A DNA stretch of 44,842 nt from a virus, in IMG/VR virus record IMGVR_UViG_3300042560_002553, positions 1-44,842 of that record; one strand, given 5' to 3'. Position numbers and translations under genes: made by a program. This document shows, piece by piece, positions 7,251 to 13,300 of this stretch; the stretch's first letter is position 1; each line of letters starts with the position of its first letter. The notes under the pieces were generated by a model. The model was given only the letters and a program-made list of their open reading frames with translations, was not told the DNA's origin and did no database searches.

Positions 7251-7497
7251 AGATGCATTCCCCAGGGCAGTCCTCCGCTGCCTGTATAACGTCATCAAGA
7301 ATCGCTTCTTGGAATTCGGCCGTTTCGGTCATTTTTAGTGCTGGTTCGTTGCCCTTGCCGTCTGCCCCAAAAATATTTGGCCAAGATGGATTCTTTACAT
7401 ACGCGAGTCCGTCCGAGTGCATCATGAAGACATCTGGGGCAAGTTCCGCACACAGTCCATCGCCAGTGCATAGGTCTTGGTCAATCCAGACTTTCAT
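7237..7497 (-). CDS. single-cluster ferredoxin
   Basis: 86 residues. The cluster ligands are Cys10, Cys16 and Cys77-Pro, the CxxXxxC...CP pattern of short ferredoxins that carry one [3Fe-4S] or [4Fe-4S] cluster. The middle position is Asp13, which in some ferredoxins ligates the fourth iron. Cys81 is an extra cysteine. The opening MKVWIDQDLCTGDGLC and VFMMHSDGLAYVK are very close to actinobacterial ferredoxins that pass electrons to cytochromes P450 or similar oxidoreductases, which supports an actinobacterial host. Its ATG overlaps the upstream stop (TAATG). The electron-transfer partner is unknown and none is encoded nearby. Confidence 0.9.
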   Translation of the reverse strand: MKVWIDQDLCTGDGLCAELAPDVFMMHSDGLAYVKNPSWPNIFGADGKGNEPALKMTETAEFQEAILDDVIQAAEDCPGECIFIEP

Positions 7498-8003
7498 TAT
7501 CTATTGTACGGAGTCGATTTCCATGTCTCTGGCCCAGCGCCGAGGACGACGCCAGACCTGACCAAATCGTTCCATCGTTGGTGATTTTCTGGACAATCTC
7601 TTCTTGTGTCGTCTGGGCAAAAGTTATTTACATCAAACGCCAAGTAAAAACCTTGGGCGTCTTTGGGGTTGTCTCCGTCCTGCCTGCTTCCATCTTCATT
7701 AACTAGGTTCCCATACACGTCGGTATGACAGCCAGATATCCAATTCACCCTTCGCTGAAAGTCTTCTGGAGACAACTTTCCTTTACCAAATATATCGCCA
7801 TCGCGACATGTTTTCAAATCGTTCAAGTCTTCTGCCTTAAAGTTCCAGTCATATTGATGAATTATGTCTATTTGCCAATCTTCCAATAACCACTTTTCGC
7901 ATGCTGAGCATGGAGAATTTCCACCAGCGCTGTACCATCTCACATATCCAGAACCGCAGTCCGAGCGGTGATAAACAATTCCTCCGCCATTTTGCTTTGC
8001 CAT
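7497..8003 (-). CDS. hypothetical Cys-containing protein
   Basis: 168 residues with eight cysteines, including SPCSACEKW (CxxC) near residue 33 and further single Cys later (CRDGD, SGCHTD, NFCPDD, RDCPE). These could bind a metal or form disulfides. There is no signal peptide. No family is recognised. The gene lies between a Cys-rich protein and a ferredoxin in what looks like one operon (intergenic gaps of one base and a stop/start overlap). Confidence 0.65.
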   Translation of the reverse strand: MAKQNGGGIVYHRSDCGSGYVRWYSAGGNSPCSACEKWLLEDWQIDIIHQYDWNFKAEDLNDLKTCRDGDIFGKGKLSPEDFQRRVNWISGCHTDVYGNLVNEDGSRQDGDNPKDAQGFYLAFDVNNFCPDDTRRDCPENHQRWNDLVRSGVVLGAGPETWKSTPYNR

Positions 8004-8004
8004 A

Positions 8005-8400
8005 TTATTTTTTATCCTTCTCTCTTAGCGTTACTTTTTCGGCTGGTATGGCAGCAAGCCTGCAGTAGCCACCTGGTTCTATTTTTGCTGCAATAATTTT
8101 GCAAACTTTTTCCGATTCGTAGTGAGCGCAATGCTCACAGTAGATTCCCTTTGAATAATTATCGTTGTCTTTTTTGTCAACATATCCAACCCATATTCCA
8201 TTCCCGTCATTGTCGGCCAACTTGCCAAATCTCCTGGCAATAACTTGCATAGCAGAAATAAATTCTTTTTCTGCTGGCGGATAGTATGGCGGATTTACGG
8301 AAGTTGGGTCGGCTGGAACCTCTTTGCCACGTGAGTCGTTGGATTCAAAACGAACACCCTTAATTTCACCTTGATAATCAGCCCACGTCTTGTTGTCCAT
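8005..8400 (-). CDS. Cys-cluster phage protein, high-potential iron-sulfur-like spacing
   Basis: 131 residues. AAGGAG at 8408-8413 is seven bases from the ATG at 8398-8400 but only one base from the ATG at 8404-8406, so the later start is chosen. The C-terminal part has CEHCAHYESEKVC followed by GGYCRLAAIP, four cysteines in a pattern seen in many phage proteins of unknown role (C..C.....C ... GyCrl..IP) and resembling the ligand spacing of small high-potential iron-sulfur proteins. Iron or zinc binding is inferred. The central segment EFISAMQVIARRFGKLA is helical. Confidence 0.65.
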   Translation of the reverse strand: MDNKTWADYQGEIKGVRFESNDSRGKEVPADPTSVNPPYYPPAEKEFISAMQVIARRFGKLADNDGNGIWVGYVDKKDNDNYSKGIYCEHCAHYESEKVCKIIAAKIEPGGYCRLAAIPAEKVTLREKDKK

Positions 8401-8650
8401 CGCCATGCTCCTTGTTGCGGCCAGTAGAAATCATCAGCCCAGCCAGGGTTCCAGTAATGAATGTTGCCACCGACGAAAGCACACCAAAGAACATCTTGTC
8501 ATTTTCTGCCTGTGCACCGATTGGCTGGGCTACAAAAACGAGGGCGTAGAGGACGCCGATTGTGGTGAGTGTAAGGACCAACCCTAGGATGCAGCCAACA
8601 ACAAATTTAAGTCTTGCATCAAGTTCTTCTGCTGTGTATCTTTTCCTCAC
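8378..8650 (-). CDS. two-helix small membrane protein (holin candidate)
   Basis: 90 residues from the GTG at 8648-8650, preceded at good distance by GGAAGGAG. The frame is open further upstream to 8761, but that part overlaps the lipoprotein gene. The ORF has two membrane helices, about residues 14-38 (FVVGCILGLVLTLTTIGVLY) and 53-73 (FFGVLSSVATFITGTLAGLM), with a charged N-terminus and polar tail. That size and topology fit class II holins, but also many other phage membrane proteins. No endolysin is adjacent. Its start overlaps the lipoprotein stop (GTGA). Confidence 0.7.
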   Translation of the reverse strand: MRKRYTAEELDARLKFVVGCILGLVLTLTTIGVLYALVFVAQPIGAQAENDKMFFGVLSSVATFITGTLAGLMISTGRNKEHGDGQQDVG

Positions 8651-8838
8651 GGCTGTTCTCCTTCCCAATCGAAACCGATTAAGTCTTTCGAGCAGGCGCC
8701 ATCTACTTTGCACATCGGCGGATTGCATTCTGGGGCCTCCCAGTTTTCTGGCTCTTGGCATTCGTATCTGTAATGACCGTCATAACCGCACGAAGCAAGA
8801 ACAACGGCCAAAACAGACGCGAAAATTACCTTTTTCAC
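8647..8838 (-). CDS. small lipoprotein
   Basis: 63 residues from the GTG at 8836-8838, where a TATAAT six bases upstream indicates a leaderless transcript. The longer frame to 8967 crosses the promoter and terminator and is rejected. Residues 1-16 are a signal peptide (KK, then VIFASVLAVV) ending in the lipobox LASC with lipidated Cys17. The mature part is short and has four more cysteines (ECQEP, ECNPPMCKVDGACS). Phage-encoded lipoproteins can block superinfection or act in lysis; neither is shown here. It is followed at once by the two-helix membrane protein. Confidence 0.75.
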   Translation of the reverse strand: MKKVIFASVLAVVLASCGYDGHYRYECQEPENWEAPECNPPMCKVDGACSKDLIGFDWEGEQP

Positions 8839-8844
8839 CTTACC

Positions 8845-8850
8845 ATTATA
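8845..8850 (-). promoter_or_regulatory. consensus -10 (TATAAT), leaderless promoter
   Basis: TATAAT on the minus strand is separated by six bases from the GTG start of the lipoprotein gene. It comes directly after a hairpin that would stop transcripts from the upstream gene. Confidence 0.6.
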
Positions 8851-8856
8851 AAACAC

Positions 8857-8884
8857 AAGGACCGCGCCTTTCGGCACGGTCCTT
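8857..8884 (-). terminator. intrinsic-terminator-like hairpin
   Basis: AAGGACCG and CGGTCCTT form a perfect 8-bp stem, extended inside by GCC/GGC around a C/A mismatch. On the minus strand it is followed by GTGTTTTA. It lies about 40 bases after the stop of the virion-like gene and just before the lipoprotein promoter, which is a sensible place for termination. Confidence 0.65.
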
Positions 8885-8923
8885 GAGCGTCCTAAGGTAG
8901 TAGGGCGAACTATTTGTCTGTAA

Positions 8924-9436
8924 TCAGACAGTCTTGCCAGTCGCGGCGCCAGCGGTCGTGGTGCCATTCTCCTGGTAGGTGTTCACGTTGGCAGCGGTGA
9001 GTCGGCCACCATCATGTCCGCCACGGCGGAAAGTGAGGGCGTACTCGTTGGTGCCATCGCCATCGAGGTTGTACTGGTCCACAACCAGGGTTACCATGAG
9101 GTTTGCGCCAGCAGTGCTAGAACCAACCTGGGTGAGGTCGACTTCGAGAACTTCGCCAGCAGCAAACGCTGTGTAGGCCTCGGTCGTCGAAAGGGCAATG
9201 GCATCATCACTTGAAGCACCATCAGCAATCGAGAAGGTTCCCATGACGGTTGAACCCTTTTTGATGTCGGCGGTCAGTGCTGCGCCAACTGGGGCAGTCG
9301 TGACAGCGGCAGCGCCACCAGCAATACGACCCTTGAATGGCATCACGAACTTGACAGTCGAGGAAGTCGACAGCGTCCCAGGAATCTGGGCAGTGACGGT
9401 TGATGGATACGGGTATGCAGTCGGTTGACTTGACAT
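8924..9436 (-). CDS. beta-rich probable virion protein (head decoration or fibre type)
   Basis: 170 residues rich in Ala, Thr, Val and Gly with almost no Lys, Cys or Trp. AGGAGG lies at ideal distance from the ATG, the strongest ribosome site in the window, and a -35/-10 promoter sits about 80 bases upstream, so high expression is expected. The pattern STVKFVMPFKGRI, GAALTADIKKG, AAGEVLEVDLTQVGS and GANLMVTLVVDQY is typical of jelly-roll-like beta sandwiches found in phage decoration or fibre proteins. The sequence cannot decide between decoration, tail and fibre roles. Confidence 0.65.
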   Translation of the reverse strand: MSSQPTAYPYPSTVTAQIPGTLSTSSTVKFVMPFKGRIAGGAAAVTTAPVGAALTADIKKGSTVMGTFSIADGASSDDAIALSTTEAYTAFAAGEVLEVDLTQVGSSTAGANLMVTLVVDQYNLDGDGTNEYALTFRRGGHDGGRLTAANVNTYQENGTTTAGAATGKTV

Positions 9437-9496
9437 AATTAATTCCTCCTATGGAATTGTTGTTGACTAAAAGATTAACACGCAATGCAATTTGGC

Positions 9497-9517
9497 GTTG
9501 CAACTTTTTATTGCAAC
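9497..9517 (-). promoter_or_regulatory. 7-bp perfect inverted repeat at the transcription start
   Basis: GTTGCAA - 7 bases - TTGCAAC, lying over the predicted transcription start and overlapping the -10 box of the virion-protein promoter. It could be a protein operator or a 5' stem that protects the mRNA. Confidence 0.4.
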
Positions 9518-9542
9518 ATATCTACACGAGCGATTTAGTCAA
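9515..9542 (-). promoter_or_regulatory. sigma70-type promoter for the virion-protein gene
   Basis: On the minus strand TTGACT (-35, 9537-9542), 16 bases, then TATGTT (-10, 9515-9520). About 80 bases of leader follow before the AGGAGG site and the ATG at 9434-9436. Unlike the leaderless genes, this gene has a full leader. Confidence 0.5.
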
Positions 9543-9574
9543 TAAAACAAAGCCCAAAGTGGCATTTTTATTTA

Positions 9575-10435
9575 TTAATAGATATTCTTGACAAAGCCAA
9601 CATCTGGCATTTGTCGCGCTTTCCCCTTTGCGGCAAGGTCAACCCAAACCCCGTGCTCGTGATATCTGTCGTCGCTGAGGTCTCCATCAACAACTGGTAT
9701 CCCCAGGTAGGAGTCAAGCACGCTTCCGTTCTTTTTTCTGTTTGTAACTATCGCCGCAGTTCCACCTCGCGCAAGGAATGAGCGAACACGTGCCAAATCT
9801 GACTTTTCATTCATGCTGTAAACAGCCCTATATTTGCGCCCAACTTTCCCATCTCCATGAAGAATCGCTGGATTTTTTGTGTAGTCGTAAATGTACACAT
9901 TTGGCATCTTTGGGTGACCATCGGAGAGTGTTGGCAGAATCGAATACCAACGCAGGTCACTGTTTACGTTAAGTCTGACAAGAACTTTTTCGTTTTCATC
10001 AGAGTGTTTTTTTATTTCTGAACCGAGTATTCTGAGAAAATCAGTAGGATGTTTTGCAAGAAACTGCGTCTTGACATTTCGTGCTTTTTGCACGCTTGAA
10101 TAGCGCCCATTCCCATTGTCGAGCACACAAACGCTCGTGCAGTGCCCACGCCATGCGCATGTCTCTATGCCAGAAACATTTGCATGTTGAATCGTTAGGC
10201 CAACTGTGTATATTTCCGACTTTTTTAACTTGTGTTGAACGGATGGAAGCGTCAAAAGGTCAGCATAAGAAGAGAAACCGTTTTCAATCCTAAACTTCTT
10301 CCATGTTGCTTTTGATTCTTTTACATTGATTCCATCAACACCTTCATTGAAGGCCTTATCCAGTTCATCACCTTTTGATTCGAGCAAAAACGAAAGTACT
10401 GGTCGCTTATCTATGCTTTCTTGAATTCCGTCCAT
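9575..10435 (-). CDS. GP88-like phage protein
   Basis: 286 residues. Around residues 81-120 the protein has TIQHANVSGIETCAWRGHC, then a third Cys (SVC), and GRYSSVQKARNVKTQFL. This matches my recollection of the gene product 88 family first named in mycobacteriophage L5: a three-Cys cluster, then a K/R-N helix, then a domain with LRWYSILPTL and a late GRKYRAVYSMNEKSD. A metal or Fe-S cluster at Cys93, Cys99 and Cys103 is plausible. The biochemical function is unknown. It overlaps the thermonuclease end by 25 bases and is probably the last gene of that operon. Confidence 0.7.
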   Translation of the reverse strand: MDGIQESIDKRPVLSFLLESKGDELDKAFNEGVDGINVKESKATWKKFRIENGFSSYADLLTLPSVQHKLKKSEIYTVGLTIQHANVSGIETCAWRGHCTSVCVLDNGNGRYSSVQKARNVKTQFLAKHPTDFLRILGSEIKKHSDENEKVLVRLNVNSDLRWYSILPTLSDGHPKMPNVYIYDYTKNPAILHGDGKVGRKYRAVYSMNEKSDLARVRSFLARGGTAAIVTNRKKNGSVLDSYLGIPVVDGDLSDDRYHEHGVWVDLAAKGKARQMPDVGFVKNIY

Positions 10436-10812
10436 GTTTTGTCACCAACTCCAAAATACTCTCTTGCGTATCCTGCCTGAATTATGTCTGTATTTAGACA
10501 CGCGGTAGTTGGGTCATCAACTTTTTCCGACGAGTAAATCTTAGCCAATATTCTTCCATACTTGTCATTCTTATCAGGGATGGTGTTAACAAAAACCCAC
10601 TGGTGACGAGTCAGCCAGTCCTTGGTGAAGGACTTGGCCTTTAGGCCCATCTCCTTCTCTGCAAGGTCTTTTGTTCTTGACTCTGGCGTGTTTACGCCGA
10701 ATAGGCGAACTCGAATCTTGTGGTGGATGTTGAAGCCAAGGTCAATCATCAAATCGACCGTATCACCATCGATTACATTAAGAACTTTGGCCCCATACCA
10801 GAAGCGATTCAT
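10411..10812 (-). CDS. thermonuclease-family (SNase-like) nuclease
   Basis: 133 residues from the ATG at 10810-10812, three bases after the upstream stop. A staphylococcal-nuclease OB-fold domain fills the protein: VIDGDTVDLMI (residues 13-23, metal-binding Asp), RVRLFGVNTPESR (34-46, with Arg36 and Glu44 as catalytic residues) and KYGRILAKI (84-92, Arg87). The usual Ca-binding Asp next to TPE is Asn41 here, a variation that may weaken calcium binding. There is no signal peptide, so it acts in the infected cell or in the virion. Substrate would be DNA or RNA; degradation of host DNA for nucleotides is a natural guess. Confidence 0.9.
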   Translation of the reverse strand: MNRFWYGAKVLNVIDGDTVDLMIDLGFNIHHKIRVRLFGVNTPESRTKDLAEKEMGLKAKSFTKDWLTRHQWVFVNTIPDKNDKYGRILAKIYSSEKVDDPTTACLNTDIIQAGYAREYFGVGDKTWTEFKKA

Positions 10813-10814
10813 AT

Positions 10815-12482
10815 TTAGACAATCCAACTTTCAGGATTCTTTTTCTTCGGTTCGCTATTGCCAGAACCGCCAAGTCGGTCAACTGGTTTGCGCGGCCTCT
10901 TCGCACGATTGCGAGCATCTTCTGCTCTTTGGCTTGAGCGGTCAGCAGGGCGCATGCGTTCCTGGCGTTCTCTTTCTGCACGCTCGTTGGATGACTCTTT
11001 CTTTTTGTCCCTATTGCGCCTGTCTTCGTTGTCCTCCCACGAGGTGTCTTTCTTTGGTTCTGGATATCTATCTGCTGGCAAACCAGGAACATATCCATCT
11101 GGGTATTTTCTCTTTGGTGCACTTGAACTTGCCTTCTTTGGTTCTCCAGCAGCAACTCTTCTGTCATACTCTGCTCTCGCTGCACGCCTTGCTGTTCTTT
11201 CTTCATCGCTTCGCTCGGAAAACTTTGCCGTTGGCTTCATGCCTGCTTTTCTAAGTTGATTTCTGACAAATCGTTTTCTGTCTTTGTCTTGGTCAAACGC
11301 TTCTCTTGCAGCACGCCTTGCCGTAACCTCTTGTTCTGACCTATTTGTTCGATTTGGGGTGATTCCCTGCTCTCGCAAACTGCGCCTTACCTGTTTCCTT
11401 GTTCTTTTCTCAAGGAATGCGTTTGGGTTCTTCTTTGGCGCTGGCTTTTCATCTGGCGTTCCATCGTTAATTACGCCGTCACCGTCGTGGTCTCTTGTTG
11501 CATCTGAGTTGCCACTCCCACCACCGATAGTTGGGCCAAGACTCTTTTCCTCAACATCATTCCACGAATCTTTTTTCTTGTTCTTCTTTGCGTTTTCATA
11601 ACGCTCAAGCATCCGTCTACCTTTTGCTGCAAGCGCAGCGGCATCATCTGCATTTTGTGGAACTGGCTCTCCCCAGGCTGCGGCAGAAAGGGCGAGCCTT
11701 GTAGGGCGACCCTTTTCGTCCTTCATTGGCCCAGATGGGTTCGTGAAGAATCTTGTAAGGAATGAGCCTTTGCGGCGCATCTTCTCTGGAGTGTCCGCTG
11801 CGCCCTTAACGCCAGGCTTGAGGTTTGCACCTTCTGTTCTTTTGAAGTGCGCTCTCCCAGCAGCCGTAAGTCCACCCTTTGGGTCCTTCAACTTTTTCTT
11901 TGCTGCCTTTGTTTCAACCTCATCAGGGCAGCATTCGCTCTTACTTTCGACTGGAACGCAGTTGGGGACCATTTCCCCGCCCTTGCCTCGCTTCATGCCG
12001 CGCTGTTCGTAACCCTCCCAGCATGGATTACCCGCTGCTTTGAGTTCTGTTTCGTCGGAAACTTCCTTGTATCTCTTTCTTCTTTTCTTGCCACGTCTAT
12101 TTGTGAGTGCTCTTCTTGCAAATGCAAAACCAGTATCGAACAACCACTTCAGTTCTTCAGCAGACTCTTCGTCTCTTGATTCTGGGTACATTGAGTTGAA
12201 CTGCTCGTCGCCCATCTCATCGAGATATTCAACAAATTTCAATTCTTTTTCGCTGTAGTTTTCCTCGTCCTCATCTTCGTCTTGATTGTCTGGGTCTGCG
12301 TCTGGGTCGAATCCGTCTGCAACTGGCTTCTTGACTCCCTTTTTGGGTTTTCCATTGAAGTCGACACTGTGCGCACCACCCATGCCCATGACCTTCAACT
12401 CGCCAGTTTCGTCATCGATTACCGCAAGTGCTCGACCATATCTGGCAATCATTTCTTCTAGATTTTTTGGCTCGATACTCAT
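10815..12482 (-). CDS. DUF6321-like multi-module basic protein with calcium-loop motif
   Basis: 555 residues from the ATG at 12480-12482, preceded by AAAGG. In order: an acidic region (60-115); CWEGYEQRGMKRGKGGEM then VPNC (154-176), a short motif shared by many phage and giant-virus proteins; a DUF6321-like domain (198-296; KDPKGGLTAAGRAHF, GSFLTRFFTNPSGP, RLALSAAAWGEPVP); a DHDGDGVINDGTPDE calcium-type loop (331-345); two copies of a 40-residue basic repeat (RKQVRRSLREQGI.. and RKRFVRNQLRKAGM.., each ending ARRAAR.), and a highly charged tail. DUF6321 was recognised from memory. The DxDGDG loop links it to the giant proteins upstream, so it may also be a head-associated protein. The function is unknown. 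Confidence 0.75.
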   Translation of the reverse strand: MSIEPKNLEEMIARYGRALAVIDDETGELKVMGMGGAHSVDFNGKPKKGVKKPVADGFDPDADPDNQDEDEDEENYSEKELKFVEYLDEMGDEQFNSMYPESRDEESAEELKWLFDTGFAFARRALTNRRGKKRRKRYKEVSDETELKAAGNPCWEGYEQRGMKRGKGGEMVPNCVPVESKSECCPDEVETKAAKKKLKDPKGGLTAAGRAHFKRTEGANLKPGVKGAADTPEKMRRKGSFLTRFFTNPSGPMKDEKGRPTRLALSAAAWGEPVPQNADDAAALAAKGRRMLERYENAKKNKKKDSWNDVEEKSLGPTIGGGSGNSDATRDHDGDGVINDGTPDEKPAPKKNPNAFLEKRTRKQVRRSLREQGITPNRTNRSEQEVTARRAAREAFDQDKDRKRFVRNQLRKAGMKPTAKFSERSDEERTARRAARAEYDRRVAAGEPKKASSSAPKRKYPDGYVPGLPADRYPEPKKDTSWEDNEDRRNRDKKKESSNERAERERQERMRPADRSSQRAEDARNRAKRPRKPVDRLGGSGNSEPKKKNPESWIV

Positions 12483-12492
12483 GTGTTTACCT

Positions 12493-12816
12493 TTATTTTT
12501 TATTGGCTTCGTTGTATTTTTCAAAATCAAATGGGGGCAATTTTATTTTTTCTTCTTGTTTCGGACTTGGATTTTCCTCGAGCCACTTCTTCATTCCCGA
12601 AACATATTCTTGGCTACCCATACCAAATTCTCGGGCAAGCACGGACGAGACGCCGTCATGTCGCCGAGACCATTTTCCGAATGGTGTTTTTGACATCTCA
12701 ATCCTGTCGGCAATTATTTGTTCTTTGCCCTCATACCAATCTTTGGCCATCTGGGCTGGCGACTTGACTGGTTCATAATCGAAGCCATAATCCTTTGGGT
12801 GTGCAAATGTGACCAT
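12493..12816 (-). CDS. hypothetical protein
   Basis: 107 residues with AAGGAAAT upstream of the ATG at 12814-12816. It opens MVTFAHPKDYGFDYEPVKSPAQMAKDWYEG and has a helical middle with RRHDGVSSVLAREFGMGSQEYV. No family is recognised. It sits ten bases upstream of the DUF6321-like gene and four bases downstream of a small basic gene, so the three form an operon. Confidence 0.65.
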   Translation of the reverse strand: MVTFAHPKDYGFDYEPVKSPAQMAKDWYEGKEQIIADRIEMSKTPFGKWSRRHDGVSSVLAREFGMGSQEYVSGMKKWLEENPSPKQEEKIKLPPFDFEKYNEANKK

Positions 12817-12820
12817 TGTT

Positions 12821-12970
12821 TTATTTCCTTTTCTTTTTCTTCGTTCTTGGGGAAATACCGTACATAGCCACCATCCATTCCTCGAATTTTTCTGGTACCC
12901 CAGAAGAATTCAGGGCAAATCGGCCGAATTCGGTAGTGTGCATTTTTTGACCATTGTCATTTTTGGCCAT
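12821..12970 (-). CDS. small basic-tailed protein, leaderless
   Basis: 49 residues, MAKNDNGQKMHTTEFG to a RTKKKKRK tail. The ATG at 12968-12970 has TATCAT exactly six bases upstream, the leaderless pattern. The middle segment VPEKFEEWMVAMYGIS looks like an amphipathic helix. There is no family match. It is probably the first gene of the operon that runs to the GP88-like gene. Confidence 0.55.
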   Translation of the reverse strand: MAKNDNGQKMHTTEFGRFALNSSGVPEKFEEWMVAMYGISPRTKKKKRK

Positions 12971-12976
12971 ACAACA

Positions 12977-12982
12977 ATGATA
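12977..12982 (-). promoter_or_regulatory. -10 element, leaderless promoter
   Basis: TATCAT, six bases before the ATG at 12968-12970 on the minus strand. It would drive the operon from 12970 down to about 9575. Confidence 0.5.
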
Positions 12983-12989
12983 CCTTTGC

Positions 12990-13217
12990 CTATATGTCCG
13001 AAATAGAAAGTCTTTTTAGCATTTCGTCTAGCAATTTTTCGTTTTCTTTTTGGCTATAGAAGTATGTTATTGCAAGCGCCGCTTCTTCTGGGTCACTTTC
13101 ATCTTCTGAAACAAGTGCAGCAACAGTCTGTGCTTGCAGCAGCCGCTTTGGGTCTGCGTCCAGAAAACTCCTGAATATCTCAGCCCGTTCTTCTTGGGTA
13201 AAACGTGGTTCTGTCAT
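12990..13217 (-). CDS. hypothetical small helical protein
   Basis: 75 acidic residues, mostly helical (TQEERAEIFRSFLDADP, EAALAITYFYSQKENEKLL). A TATACT box seven bases before the ATG suggests leaderless transcription. The gene lies just after the capsid-gene hairpin. No function is recognised. Confidence 0.6.
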   Translation of the reverse strand: MTEPRFTQEERAEIFRSFLDADPKRLLQAQTVAALVSEDESDPEEAALAITYFYSQKENEKLLDEMLKRLSISDI

Positions 13218-13224
13218 ATGTGTC

Positions 13225-13230
13225 AGTATA
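13225..13230 (-). promoter_or_regulatory. -10 element, leaderless promoter
   Basis: TATACT on the minus strand, seven bases from the ATG at 13215-13217. It sits directly after the GC-rich hairpin that follows the capsid gene. Confidence 0.5.
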
Positions 13231-13243
13231 AAGCAGAACCCCC

Positions 13244-13279
13244 GCCCCCGCCGAATATATCTCGGCGAGAGGCGGGGGC
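13244..13279 (-). terminator. GC-rich hairpin after the capsid gene
   Basis: GCCCCCGCC (13244-13252) pairs with GGCGGGGGC (13271-13279), a perfect 9-bp stem; an alternative inner stem GCCGA/TCGGC is possible. It lies about 20 bases after the TGA-TAG of the capsid gene. Only a short T run follows on the minus strand, so it may end transcription imperfectly or protect the capsid mRNA 3' end. Confidence 0.6.
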
Positions 13280-13300
13280 GCTACTTAAGCGCTTTGCCTA

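Noticed and set aside
8651-8761. Upstream extension of the two-helix membrane protein
   Set aside because: It overlaps the lipoprotein gene almost fully, and a strong Shine-Dalgarno site precedes the GTG at 8648-8650.
10622-11259. Plus-strand frames opposite the thermonuclease and DUF6321-like genes
   Set aside because: They are shadows of well-supported minus-strand genes and have no domain or ribosome site.
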